The position numbers were made by a program, and so were the translations under genes. Source: Bradyrhizobium rifense (GTDB lineage Bacteria > Pseudomonadota > Alphaproteobacteria > Rhizobiales > Xanthobacteraceae). From it: a stretch of 64,000 nucleotides of DNA. The notes under the pieces are model-generated. The model saw only the letters and a program-made list of their open reading frames with translations, did not search any database and was not told the origin of the DNA. This document shows positions 56,730 through 64,000 of this stretch, one piece after another. The stretch lies in the NCBI RefSeq assembly GCF_008123425.1, contig NZ_VSSS01000068.1, forward strand, positions 22,092-86,091, in the 5' to 3' direction. The stretch's first letter is position 1. The number at the start of each line of letters is the position of its first letter.

Positions 56730-57092
56730 ATGCCCTTCATCAGGGCCTCGAAATCCGGCCCGCTCAACTGGCTCGAAGGCTTTGCGCTCACCACAATCCT
56801 TCAGGGTTTTCCGATCTTCGCCGCCGCCTCGCTGATGGTCAAACTCCTGGGAGATTATCGCGGCGGCAGTCCTGTCCTCACCATTGCGATGGCGTCGATC
56901 TTCTACAGCATCTTCGTCGTATCGGTCGGATCTGCATTCCCGCGGATCAAGAGCGGCTACGAAGCGCAATTCTTCGATGCCAGCCTGCCCCTCTCTGGAA
57001 AGATCGCCGGCTGGCGCGCAAAGCCGGCGACGTCGCTGCAGCTCATGACATCTGTGCTGCTGTTGTCGCTGCTGGCGACGATCGCGGGGTGA
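56730..57092 (+). CDS. Small membrane protein (tandem paralogue 2)
   Basis: 120 residues. It aligns with the preceding gene over its full length: LEGFALTTILQGFPIFAAAS, FFDASLPLSGKIAGW and SLQLMTSVLLLSLLATI, with the same spacing of helices. It starts 7 bases after the stop of its paralogue, so the two are co-transcribed. A recent duplication or a heteromeric membrane pair is likely. Confidence 0.68.
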   Translation: MPFIRASKSGPLNWLEGFALTTILQGFPIFAAASLMVKLLGDYRGGSPVLTIAMASIFYSIFVVSVGSAFPRIKSGYEAQFFDASLPLSGKIAGWRAKPATSLQLMTSVLLLSLLATIAG

Positions 57093-57108
57093 GAAGCCTC
57101 AATCTCTC

Positions 57109-57150
57109 TCGTCATTCCGGGGCGCCGCAAGGCGGCGGGCCCGGAATCCA
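57109..57150. repeat. Family B-like palindrome between convergent genes
   Basis: CGTCATTCCGGGGCGCCGCA and AGGCGGCGGGCCCGGAATCC form nested inverted repeats. It separates the paralogue pair from the convergent uvrB and may serve as the transcript end for both. Confidence 0.65.
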
Positions 57151-57183
57151 CAGCCACGACAAGCGCGGACGATACTGCGTCGC

Positions 57184-60168
57184 TCACCTCTTCTTCCACC
57201 CACCCCTATGTCCCGGCGCGCCGCCGCTCGACCGCGGCGATGGCCCGAACTCCGGCCCCGACTGCTTTGAGTCCGTCGGCTGGATGATCCGGCTGGTGCT
57301 GCCGAACGGCTTTGACGGCAGCGCCTGTTTCTCGCGGTAGGGCAGCGATTCCGGGCCGTGCATCTCGTCGAGATGCGGCTTGTGCACCTTCGAGCCGCTG
57401 CCGGCGCCTCCGCCGCCGCTTGCCTTCAGCGCGGAGCTCACGGTCTTTTTCTTCATGGCGCTGACCGGGAGGTTGGCGGCGTCGCCGTATTTCTTGGTGC
57501 CGGCGTAGGCGCCGGCCTTGCCTGCGACGGTACGCTGCTTGACGGTGGGGTCGTCAACGACCGCGAGCTCGGTGGCGCGCAGGCGCTTGACTTCGTCGCG
57601 CAGGCGCGCGGCTTCCTCGAAGTTCAGATCGGCAGCCGCCTCGCGCATGCGCGTCTCGAGATCGGCGAGCACGGCTTCGAAATTGTGACCGATCGAGATG
57701 ACGTCGTCGGTCATGTCGCGGCCGCCGACCTCGACCAGCACGTGGTCGCGCTCGTAGACGGAGTTGAGGATGTCGCCGATGTTCTTCTTGACGCTCGCCG
57801 GCGTGATGCCGTGCTCCGTGTTGTACTCGACCTGCTTTTCGCGGCGCCGATTGGTTTCCGCGATGGCGCGCTCCATCGAGCCCGTCATCTGGTCGGCATA
57901 GAGGATCACCTTGCCGTCGACGTTGCGCGCGGCGCGGCCGATGGTCTGGATCAGCGAGGTCTCGCTGCGCAAAAAACCTTCCTTGTCGGCGTCGAGGATC
58001 GCGACCAGCGCGCATTCGGGAATGTCGAGGCCTTCGCGCAACAGATTGATGCCGACCAGCGCGTCGAAGGCGCCCAAGCGAAGGTCGCGGATGATCTCGA
58101 TGCGCTCGATGGTGTCGATGTCAGAGTGCATGTAGCGGACGCGAATGCCCTGCTCGTGCAGATATTCGGTGAGGTCCTCCGCCATGCGCTTGGTCAGCAC
58201 GGTGACCAGCGAGCGATAGCCGGCCTGGGCTGTGGCGCGCACCTCGCCGACGAGATCGTCGACCTGGGTGCGGGCGGGGCGGATATTAACGGGAGGATCA
58301 ATAAGTCCGGTCGGGCGGATGACCTGCTCGACGAACACGCCACCGCTTTCGTTCAGCTCCCAGGCACTCGGCGTGGCCGACACCGCGACCGTCTGCGGCC
58401 GCATCATGTCCCATTCCTCGAAGCGCAGCGGGCGGTTGTCCATGCAGGAGGGCAGGCGGAAGCCGTATTCGGCCAGCGTCGCCTTGCGGCGGAAGTCGCC
58501 GCGGAACATGCCGCCGATCTGCGGCACGGTGACGTGGCTCTCGTCGGCGAACACCAGCGCGTTGTCGGGGACGTATTCGAACAGCGTCGGCGGCGGCTCG
58601 CCGGGCAGGCGCCCGGTGAGATAGCGCGAATAGTTCTCGATGCCGGCGCAGCTCCCCGTCGCCTCCATCATCTCGAGGTCGAAGGTGGTGCGCTGCTCCA
58701 GCCGCTGCGCCTCGAGCAGGCGGCCCTGGTCGTGGAGCTGGTCGAGCCGCATCTTCAATTCGGATTTGATCGACTTGATCGCCTGCACCAGCGTCGGGCG
58801 CGGCGTCACATAGTGCGAGTTGGCGTACATCTTGATGAATTCGAGCTCGTCCTGCTTGTGGCCGGTGAGCGGATCGAATTCCTCGATGGTCTCGATGGTG
58901 TCGCCGAACAGGTTCACGCGCCAGGCCCGGTCCTCATAGTGCGCCGGGAAGATGTCGATGACGTCGCCACGCACCCGGAACGTGCCGCGGGTGAAATCGG
59001 CTTGCGTGCGCTTGTACTGGAGCGCGACGAGGTCGGCGATGAGCTGGCGCTGGTCGATGCGCTCGCCCTTCTTCAGCGCAAAGGTCATCGCAGTGTAGGT
59101 CTCGACCGAGCCGATACCATAGATGCAGGACACCGAGGCGACGATGATGACGTCGTCGCGTTCGAGCAGCGCGCGGGTCGCCGAGTGGCGCATGCGATCG
59201 ATCTGCTCGTTGATCGACGAGTCCTTCTCGATATAGGTGTCGGTGCGCGGAACGTAAGCTTCCGGCTGGTAGTAGTCGTAATACGAGACGAAATACTCGA
59301 CCGCGTTGTCAGGGAAGAAGCTCCTGAACTCGCCGTAGAGCTGGGCGGCCAGCGTCTTGTTCGGCGCCAGGATGATGGCGGGCCGCTGCGTCGCCTCGAT
59401 CACCTTGGCCATGGTGTAGGTCTTGCCCGAGCCGGTGACGCCGAGCAGCACCTGCGAACGGTCGTTGCGCTGGATGCCTTCGACGAGCTCGGCGATCGCG
59501 GTCGGCTGGTCGCCGCGCGGCTCGTATTCCGACTTGATCTCGAAGCGCACGCCGCCTTCGGACTTTTCCGGCCGCGGCGGCCGGTGCGGGGTCCACACTT
59601 TCGTGGAGCCGTCATCCCTGCGGAACTCCGGCCGGCCCTCGCGGATCAGCGACTCCAGTGCCTCGGCGGTCGCCTTGACGCCGAGCGCCTCCATCTTGTT
59701 GCGCGGCGGACGCGCCAGCGCCTCGGCGTCGTCCTCCTCGGTGGGAAGGCCGAGCTGGCGGGCCAGTTCCGGATCGAGCGTCGGGATGGTAGCCGCTGTT
59801 CCGTAATTGGCCTGCGGCGCCTCTTCAAATCCACCAGCCTCTCCGCTCCCTCCCTCCTTGCGGGGGAGGGTCGGGGAGAGGGGTAAGCCACGAGTCGCGC
59901 TGCCCGATGCACTATCCTGCGGAAACTCTTTCGGCGTCGAGGCGCGCGCCCGATGCGCGGCGGCCTCGCCTCCGGCGCGGCGGTCGCGCGAATTGTCCGG
60001 CGGCGGCTGCAGCCCGGTGCCGGATCCCAGCCCGGCATCGCCGCGATTGATCGCGGGATTGAGCAGTTCGGCCAGGGCCGGCCCGATCGGCTGCACATCG
60101 GGCCGATGGGCCTTCGAGTTAGGTGCTTTGGATTTCGGGGATTTTGGGGGAGCAGGTTTCTTCGCCAT
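57184..60168 (-). CDS. uvrB: Excinuclease ABC subunit B with a long N-terminal extension
   Basis: 994 residues against about 670-720 for typical UvrB. The helicase core is complete: Walker A GVTGSGKTYTMAK (about 243), the beta-hairpin region YYDYYQPEAYVPRTD, DEXX box FADESHVTV, HRMAEDL-type motifs (TKRMAEDLTEYLHEQ), QTIGRAARN and the C-terminal UVR motif (DLETRMREAAADLNFEEAAR). The first 205 or so residues are Lys/Pro-rich and low complexity, and residues about 94-110 are encoded by a family A palindrome. The last roughly 130 residues are another low-complexity tail. With UvrA and UvrC it senses DNA damage. Confidence 0.95.
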   Translation of the reverse strand: MAKKPAPPKSPKSKAPNSKAHRPDVQPIGPALAELLNPAINRGDAGLGSGTGLQPPPDNSRDRRAGGEAAAHRARASTPKEFPQDSASGSATRGLPLSPTLPRKEGGSGEAGGFEEAPQANYGTAATIPTLDPELARQLGLPTEEDDAEALARPPRNKMEALGVKATAEALESLIREGRPEFRRDDGSTKVWTPHRPPRPEKSEGGVRFEIKSEYEPRGDQPTAIAELVEGIQRNDRSQVLLGVTGSGKTYTMAKVIEATQRPAIILAPNKTLAAQLYGEFRSFFPDNAVEYFVSYYDYYQPEAYVPRTDTYIEKDSSINEQIDRMRHSATRALLERDDVIIVASVSCIYGIGSVETYTAMTFALKKGERIDQRQLIADLVALQYKRTQADFTRGTFRVRGDVIDIFPAHYEDRAWRVNLFGDTIETIEEFDPLTGHKQDELEFIKMYANSHYVTPRPTLVQAIKSIKSELKMRLDQLHDQGRLLEAQRLEQRTTFDLEMMEATGSCAGIENYSRYLTGRLPGEPPPTLFEYVPDNALVFADESHVTVPQIGGMFRGDFRRKATLAEYGFRLPSCMDNRPLRFEEWDMMRPQTVAVSATPSAWELNESGGVFVEQVIRPTGLIDPPVNIRPARTQVDDLVGEVRATAQAGYRSLVTVLTKRMAEDLTEYLHEQGIRVRYMHSDIDTIERIEIIRDLRLGAFDALVGINLLREGLDIPECALVAILDADKEGFLRSETSLIQTIGRAARNVDGKVILYADQMTGSMERAIAETNRRREKQVEYNTEHGITPASVKKNIGDILNSVYERDHVLVEVGGRDMTDDVISIGHNFEAVLADLETRMREAAADLNFEEAARLRDEVKRLRATELAVVDDPTVKQRTVAGKAGAYAGTKKYGDAANLPVSAMKKKTVSSALKASGGGGAGSGSKVHKPHLDEMHGPESLPYREKQALPSKPFGSTSRIIQPTDSKQSGPEFGPSPRSSGGAPGHRGGWKKR
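59839..59886. repeat. Family A palindrome inside the uvrB coding region
   Basis: CTCCCTCCCTCCTTGCGGGG, then GAGGGTCGGGGAGAGGGGTA. The core is that of the intergenic copies at 30219, 42020 and 61961. In uvrB it is read in frame as LPLSPTLPRKEGGSGEAG (residues about 94-110) in the disordered N-terminal extension, so the reading frame survives the insertion. Confidence 0.75.
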
Positions 60169-60261
60169 GCCCGGAATATGGGACGAGTCCGCCGCCCAGA
60201 AAAGGGTGAATGACCATCCGTGCGCAGACTGCTGACAGCAGGTTGGCAGCAGGATTCGAGA

Positions 60262-60492
60262 TTACGCCGCCGGCAGCGGTCCGTCGCCGTCCACGACCGT
60301 CAGGCGCGGCTTGAGGATGTCGAGATGGATCCCGCCGCAGTCGTTGCAGCGCATAGTCCAATACTCGCACCCGGCGCGGCCGCCGATCACGCGGAGCACC
60401 GTGAGATCGCCGTCGCATTCCGGGCATATCGCCAGCACCTTGCGCGAATAAATCCTCGGCTGCGGAGCGTCTTCGAAGTCGATGATTGACAT
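60262..60492 (-). CDS. Small zinc-ribbon protein
   Basis: 76 residues. Two CxxC knuckles, ICPECDGDL (about 23-26) and RCNDCGGIH (about 49-52), with TMR between, form a Cys4 zinc ribbon. The C-terminus is Pro/Ala-rich. It could bind nucleic acid or serve as a metal-stabilised scaffold. No close family is recognised. Confidence 0.65.
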   Translation of the reverse strand: MSIIDFEDAPQPRIYSRKVLAICPECDGDLTVLRVIGGRAGCEYWTMRCNDCGGIHLDILKPRLTVVDGDGPLPAA

Positions 60493-60528
60493 GAACCGGT
60501 GTCCCCCTGACGCCGTCGGTCGCCGGGT

Positions 60529-60756
60529 CTATTCGTCGTCGCTGTCGTCGGCACGCCGGCGGAAACGATCGATGTGATGCTTGGCGTCCGCGATCGCGGC
60601 GTCCGGATCGGGCCAGGCGAAACCGACCTCCATGGCCGGAAACAGCACGCCGTCGATGGCAACCGGGCTGAAATCGGCGCGCCGGATCCGGGCGTGCCAC
60701 AGTCCCTTGCCAGCTTCGAAGGATTCGATGTCAAAGCCGTCGTAAAGGGTCGTCAT
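60529..60756 (-). CDS. Small acidic protein of unknown function
   Basis: 75 residues (MTTLYDGFDIESFEAGKGLW), with an aromatic-rich strand pattern in the middle (DGVLFPAMEVGFAWPDPDAA) and a charged C-terminal helix ending in DDSDDE. It looks like a small conserved rhizobial hypothetical. It lies 36 bp upstream of the zinc-ribbon gene on the same strand, so the two may be co-transcribed. Confidence 0.6.
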   Translation of the reverse strand: MTTLYDGFDIESFEAGKGLWHARIRRADFSPVAIDGVLFPAMEVGFAWPDPDAAIADAKHHIDRFRRRADDSDDE

Positions 60757-60847
60757 TGGTAGTCCCCAAATACTCTCTTGTCGGAGGGTTAGAGGACCAC
60801 ATTTGCCGATTTCGAAATGTGAAGTCGTTCACAAGCAGCCGGCTTTT

Positions 60848-60863
60848 TCACCCGAAAGGGTGA
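60848..60863. other. GAAA-tetraloop hairpin
   Basis: TCACCC (60848-60853) pairs with GGGTGA (60858-60863) around a GAAA loop. There is a T run on the left, but it would be before the stem on the plus strand and as A residues after it on the minus strand, so this is not a normal terminator for either neighbour. Confidence 0.4.
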
Positions 60864-60867
60864 TGGG

Positions 60868-60934
60868 CCAGAGCGTTTTCGAGCGAAGTGGATACCGGTT
60901 CGCGTAAAGAAAACGCTTCAAAACAAGAATCTAG
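60868..60934. repeat. Family D dispersed repeat overlapping the LysR stop codon
   Basis: CCAGAGCGTTTTCGAGCGAA, then GTGGATACCGGTTCGCGTAA and AGAAAACGCTTCAAAACAAG, with GCGTTTTC/GAAAACGC as inverted ends. This wording is a frequent intergenic repeat in Rhizobiales. Its right end supplies the stop codon (60931-60933) of the LysR gene. Confidence 0.7.
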
Positions 60935-61920
60935 TTCCGTCCGGCGCGCCCGGACCGCCGCGGCCGGGCTGCGGGTTCCGCCGCGGAACGCATGATCCAG
61001 CGGCGGAACGCGGCAAAATCGCGCTGCTCGGTCTGAAAGCTGCGGTAGAGCAGGTACCAGCGCATGCCCTTGGGCACCGAGAGGTCGAACGGCGCGATCA
61101 GGCGTCCGGCGGCGAGGTCGTCGTCGATATAGGGCCGGATGCCCATGGCGATGCCGAGCCCGTCGGCGGCGGCCTGGAGCGCCTGGCCGTAGAACTGGAA
61201 CTCCGGTCCGCGCGCGTTGATGCGGGGGAGGCCCGCGGCTTTCAGCCAGATCGGCCAGTCCTCGGTTGAATGGGTAACGCGGATCAGGCTCGGGCCCTTG
61301 AGATCGGCCGGGCGCTTGAGGCCGGAGGCGAGACGGGGCACGCAGACCGGTGTGAGATCGCCGGCGAACAGCGGCTCGGCCACCAGCCCCGGCCAGTCGC
61401 CGGCGCCGAGCTTGATGCCGCAACTCCAGTCCTCGCCGAACGGCACCTCGGCGCCGCCTGTGGTGAAGCGCACCTCGATGTCGGGCTCCTCGCTGCGAAA
61501 CTCCGACAGCCGCGGGATCAGCCAGCGCATCGCAAAGGTATGTCCGACGCCGATCGTGAGCACGCGCACGCCTGACGGCGCCGTCACCTGCGCGGTGAGG
61601 CTTGCGAGCGCGTCGAAGATCGGCGTCAGCCCGCTCTGATAGGCGCGACCTGCCTGCGTCAGCACCAGCTTGTTGGCCTTGCGCTCGAACAGCGCGACGC
61701 CGAGCCGCTCTTCCAGCAGGTGCACCATGCGGCTGACGGCGGCCGCCGACACGCTCAGCTCGATGCCGGCCGCGGCAAAGCTGCCGGTGCGCGCCGCCGC
61801 CTCGAATGCCTTGATGCCGTTGAGAAAGAGCAGCCGCCGCAAACGATGGACCCTCAGGAAAGCTGATGCCAGGCCAAGATAACTCAGTTTGCGCGAAGGG
61901 GGCAAGCGAGGCACAAACAT
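60931..61920 (-). CDS. LysR-family transcriptional regulator (GcvA-like)
   Basis: 329 residues as read from the ATG at 61920. The helix-turn-helix begins near residue 33 (FLNGIKAFEAAARTGSFAAA, then GIELSVSAAAVSRMVHLLEE), so a TTG start near 61825 may be the real one. The effector domain (VRVLTIGVGHTFAMRWLIPR; GIAMGIRPYIDDDL; ending in a basic Arg-rich tail) resembles GcvA-type LysR proteins. The target is unknown; the adjacent TauE-type exporter, divergent and about 250 bp away, is a candidate. Confidence 0.9.
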   Translation of the reverse strand: MFVPRLPPSRKLSYLGLASAFLRVHRLRRLLFLNGIKAFEAAARTGSFAAAGIELSVSAAAVSRMVHLLEERLGVALFERKANKLVLTQAGRAYQSGLTPIFDALASLTAQVTAPSGVRVLTIGVGHTFAMRWLIPRLSEFRSEEPDIEVRFTTGGAEVPFGEDWSCGIKLGAGDWPGLVAEPLFAGDLTPVCVPRLASGLKRPADLKGPSLIRVTHSTEDWPIWLKAAGLPRINARGPEFQFYGQALQAAADGLGIAMGIRPYIDDDLAAGRLIAPFDLSVPKGMRWYLLYRSFQTEQRDFAAFRRWIMRSAAEPAARPRRSGRAGRN

Positions 61921-61960
61921 CAGCGTAATTCATGCTGATTTGTTGCGGCGGAGGCGGTGC

Positions 61961-62124
61961 TCTTCGCCTCTCCCCGCGTGCGGGGAGAGGCCAACACGCT
62001 CGGCAGCGCAATTGCGCGCCAGAGCGTGGCGGGTGAGGGGGCCCTCCGCGAGTCCAACTACTACTTTTAGTGCGGATGCGGCCCCTCACCCCACCCTCTC
62101 CCCGCAAGGGCGGGGCGAGGGAGT
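61961..62124. repeat. Family A palindromic element in the LysR / TauE spacer
   Basis: It begins CTCTTCGCCTCTCCCCGCGT and ends CTCTCCCCGCAAGGGCGGGG, with GGCGGGTGAGGGGGCCCTCC and GGCCCCTCACCCCACCC inside. It occupies most of the 246-bp divergent spacer, leaving about 40 bp on each side for promoters. Confidence 0.75.
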
Positions 62125-62166
62125 GCAGGCAGTTTGCGTCCCTTACTTGAGACACCGGAGACCCAC

Positions 62167-62946
62167 GTGACATCAATCATGATCGCTGCCCTTGGATTGC
62201 TGATGGTCGGCACCGCGTTCCTGTCGGGGCTGTTCGGCATGGCGGGCGGGCTGATCCTGATCGGCGTGCTGCTGGCCTTGATGCCGCTGCCGACCGCGAT
62301 GGTGCTGCATGCGATCACGCAGATGGCCTCGAATGGCTGGCGCGCGCTGCTGTGGCGCGCACATATCCGCTGGCGGCCGGTCGCGAACTACATGGTCGGC
62401 GCTGCCATTGCGCTGGCGGCCTGGTCGCTCACCCGCTACGTGCCGGACAAGCCGATGGCGCTGCTGATGCTCGGTGCCACGCCGTTCATGGCACGGCTGC
62501 TGCCGACGAATATCAAGCCGGATCCGGATCGCCTCTGGCAGGGCACCGTCTATGGCACGATCTGCATGGGCCTGATGCTGATGACCGGCGTCTCCGGCCC
62601 GCTGCTCGACACTTTCTTCCTCGGCGGCGATTTCGGCCGCCGCGAGAAGGTCGCAACGAAGGCGATGTGCCAGCTCGTCAGCCATTTCACAAAACTGATC
62701 TATTTCGGCGGCGTCATCGACCAGGCCGCCACGCTCGATCCCGTGCTCGCGGGCGTCGCGATTCTGGCCTCGATGCTCGGCACCACGCTGGCGCGGCGCA
62801 TTCTCGAAGCCATGACCGACCAGCAATTCGTCGCCTGGTCGAACAAGCTGATCACCACCATCGCCTGCTACTACATCATGTATGGCGGCTGGCTCATGGT
62901 TCGCACACCGGTGCTGGCCGCCTTCGACAAGGGAGGTTTGCAATGA
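62167..62946 (+). CDS. TauE/SafE-family anion exporter
   Basis: 259 residues, about eight transmembrane helices in two halves (FLSGLFGMAGGLILIGVLLA, then TKAMCQLVSHFTKLIYFGGV and the ending MYGGWLMVRTPVLAAF). The GLFGMAGG motif is typical of DUF81/TauE, which exports sulfite or sulfonates. The start is GTG at 62167 with GGAG six bases upstream; the internal ATG at 62179 is the next choice. The next gene overlaps its stop by four bases (ATGA). Confidence 0.82.
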   Translation: MTSIMIAALGLLMVGTAFLSGLFGMAGGLILIGVLLALMPLPTAMVLHAITQMASNGWRALLWRAHIRWRPVANYMVGAAIALAAWSLTRYVPDKPMALLMLGATPFMARLLPTNIKPDPDRLWQGTVYGTICMGLMLMTGVSGPLLDTFFLGGDFGRREKVATKAMCQLVSHFTKLIYFGGVIDQAATLDPVLAGVAILASMLGTTLARRILEAMTDQQFVAWSNKLITTIACYYIMYGGWLMVRTPVLAAFDKGGLQ

Positions 62947-63173
62947 GCGAGACGGCCGACCCGCTGGTGCTGGATTTCGTCGAATGGATCGCGCGCGAGC
63001 CGCGCGCCTATGCCGAGGTGATCTCGACCTGGAAAACCTCGTGCCCGCGCCTCACCATCTGGGAGGACGCCGCCGATCGCGGTTTTGTCGCGCGCGAGAC
63101 GCTGCCCGGCATCGGGCTGATCATCGCGGTGACGGAAGACGGCGAAAGGCTGCTGCGAACCAACGGGCGGTGA
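62943..63173 (+). CDS. Small protein coupled to the TauE exporter
   Basis: 76 residues (MSETADPLVLDFVEWIARE; YAEVISTWKTSCPRLTIWED; GIGLIIAVTEDGERLLRTNG). No known domain is recognised; it looks like a winged-helix remnant or small adaptor. ATGA overlap with the exporter suggests a linked role. Confidence 0.65.
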   Translation: MSETADPLVLDFVEWIAREPRAYAEVISTWKTSCPRLTIWEDAADRGFVARETLPGIGLIIAVTEDGERLLRTNGR

Positions 63174-63195
63174 TACGCTCTTCTGCCTCAACAAC

Positions 63196-63274
63196 GTCAT
63201 TGCGAGCGCAAGCGAAGCAATCCAGAATGTCTCCGCAGCGGCAGACTGGATTGCTTCGCTGCGCTCGCAATGAC
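63196..63274. repeat. Family E large inverted repeat before the GST gene
   Basis: The left arm GTCATTGCGAGCGCAAGCGA continues AGCAATCCAG; the right arm CTGGATTGCTTCGCTGCGCT continues CGCAATGAC. Arms of about 29-30 bases flank a 20-base loop, one of the best matched inverted repeats here. CATTGCGAGCG...GAAGCAATCCAG is a well-known intergenic wording in Bradyrhizobium and Rhodopseudomonas. An in-frame ATG inside the repeat (63270) is not used here as the start of the GST gene. Confidence 0.8.
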
Positions 63275-63284
63275 GGAACCCACC

Positions 63285-63983
63285 ATGTCGCTCAAACTCT
63301 ACGAACTCGTCGGCACCGATGCCTCGCGCCCCTTCAGCCCGTATTGCTGGCGCACGCGGATGGCGCTGGCGCATAAGGGGCTGACGGCGGAATCGCTGCC
63401 CTGGCGATTCACTGAGAAGAGCACGATCGCGCCGCACGGCTCGGAAAAGGTTCCGGTGCTGTTGCATCACGACAAGCCCGTGGTGGATTCCTGGGCGATC
63501 GCGAATTATCTCGAAGACAATTTTCCGGATCGTCCCTCGCTGTTCGGCGGCGAGGGCGGTCGTGCCATGGCGCGCATGCTCAATGCGTGGGGCGACATCG
63601 CCATCGTCGGCGGCATTTTTCCACTGATCATCGCCGACATTCCCAAGAACCTGGCCGAGGTTGATGCCGCCTATTTCCGCCAGTCGCGCGAGGCGCGTTT
63701 CGGCGGCAAGAGCCTCGAAGAGATCATGTCCAGCCGCGACACCGGCGTGGTCGCATTCCGCAAATCGCTCGAAGTGATGCGGCAGACGCTGAAGAAGCAG
63801 CCCTTCATCGGCGGTAACGCGCCGAACTATGCCGACTACATCGTGTTCGGCGGCTTCCAGTGGGCGCGCGTGGTGAGCCCGTTCAAGCTGCTCGAGGCCG
63901 ATGATCCCGTTTATGCCTGGCGCGAAAAACTGCTCGATGCATTCGACGGCATGGCGCGGAAATCGCCGGGGTTTGCGGTCTAG
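63285..63983 (+). CDS. Glutathione S-transferase family protein
   Basis: 232 residues. The N-terminal thioredoxin-fold domain has SPYCWRTRMALAHKGL with the likely catalytic Ser or Cys, EKVPVLLHHDKPVVDSWAIA (the cis-proline and glutathione gamma-Glu site), and NYLEDNFPDRPSLFG. The all-helical C-terminal domain follows, with NYADYIVFGGFQWARVV near the end. The ATG at 63285 (MSLKLYELVG) fits the family; a further in-frame ATG at 63270 lies in a repeat. The substrate is unknown. Confidence 0.87.
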   Translation: MSLKLYELVGTDASRPFSPYCWRTRMALAHKGLTAESLPWRFTEKSTIAPHGSEKVPVLLHHDKPVVDSWAIANYLEDNFPDRPSLFGGEGGRAMARMLNAWGDIAIVGGIFPLIIADIPKNLAEVDAAYFRQSREARFGGKSLEEIMSSRDTGVVAFRKSLEVMRQTLKKQPFIGGNAPNYADYIVFGGFQWARVVSPFKLLEADDPVYAWREKLLDAFDGMARKSPGFAV

Positions 63984-64000
63984 CACTACTTTGGCAGAAT

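Noticed and set aside
57358..59886. An 842-codon open frame on the plus strand opposite uvrB
   Set aside because: Shadow of uvrB. The translation is Arg/His/Asp-rich with no motif, and the strand bearing UvrB has all the helicase motifs.

Overview
The window is a GC-rich alphaproteobacterial chromosome segment. Gene content, protein sequences and intergenic palindromes all point to Bradyrhizobium or a close relative (Rhodopseudomonas/Afipia group). It is mostly core genome. I see no rRNA, tRNA, CRISPR array, insertion sequence, integrase or phage gene. The mobile-looking DNA is several families of short intergenic palindromic repeats, one copy of which lies inside the uvrB reading frame.

Layout. 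1-5.7 kb: ileS (5' part only, leaving the window at the left edge), ribF, a lone cheY, a HAD hydrolase and a degenerate EAL protein. 5.8-7.4 kb: a winged-helix/TPR gene broken by two single-base frameshifts. 7.4-14.6 kb: a methyltransferase, a YihY membrane pair, then the minus-strand series uvrC-pgsA-moaD-moaE-prmB. 14.6-19.3 kb: an outer-membrane beta-barrel protein preceded by a tandem array of CtrA-type sites, a cold-shock protein, rlmJ, RNase T2 and small exported proteins. 19.5-22.2 kb: a MarR / OmpR-type regulator / EnvZ-type kinase operon, divergent from ilvE and hisS. 25-28.7 kb: small metabolic genes, proC, ybjN, and an FMN riboswitch in front of ribH2.

The central feature (28.96-37.75 kb) is an aerobic carbon monoxide dehydrogenase cluster, coxC-M-S-L-D-E-F-G. 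The large subunit carries AYRCSFR, the form I signature with the Cu-binding cysteine, so this is predicted to be a genuine CO oxidase. CoxM (FAD), CoxS (two 2Fe-2S clusters) and CoxL (Mo-Cu) form the enzyme. CoxD, E and F mature its metal site, and CoxG is the SRPBCC membrane/quinone partner. CoxC is an MHYT membrane sensor fused to a LytTR DNA-binding domain. Two near-identical 13-bp direct repeats exactly 21 bp apart lie between coxC and coxM and are a good candidate LytTR operator.

37.75-64 kb: a PadR/DUF1700 pair with a repeated operator-like sequence, a serine hydrolase, an overlapping ATP-grasp ligase / zinc metallopeptidase pair of unknown function, prs, a lipoprotein, the dlh-lgt-midA-pgeF run, ubiK, rplY-pth-ychF, two MaoC genes, a tract of small membrane or secreted proteins (including a tandem paralogous pair and a 59-residue membrane protein), a very long uvrB, a LysR regulator, a TauE-type exporter and a glutathione S-transferase. 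Many genes overlap by 1-4 bases (ATGA, GTGA or TGATG junctions), indicating translational coupling.
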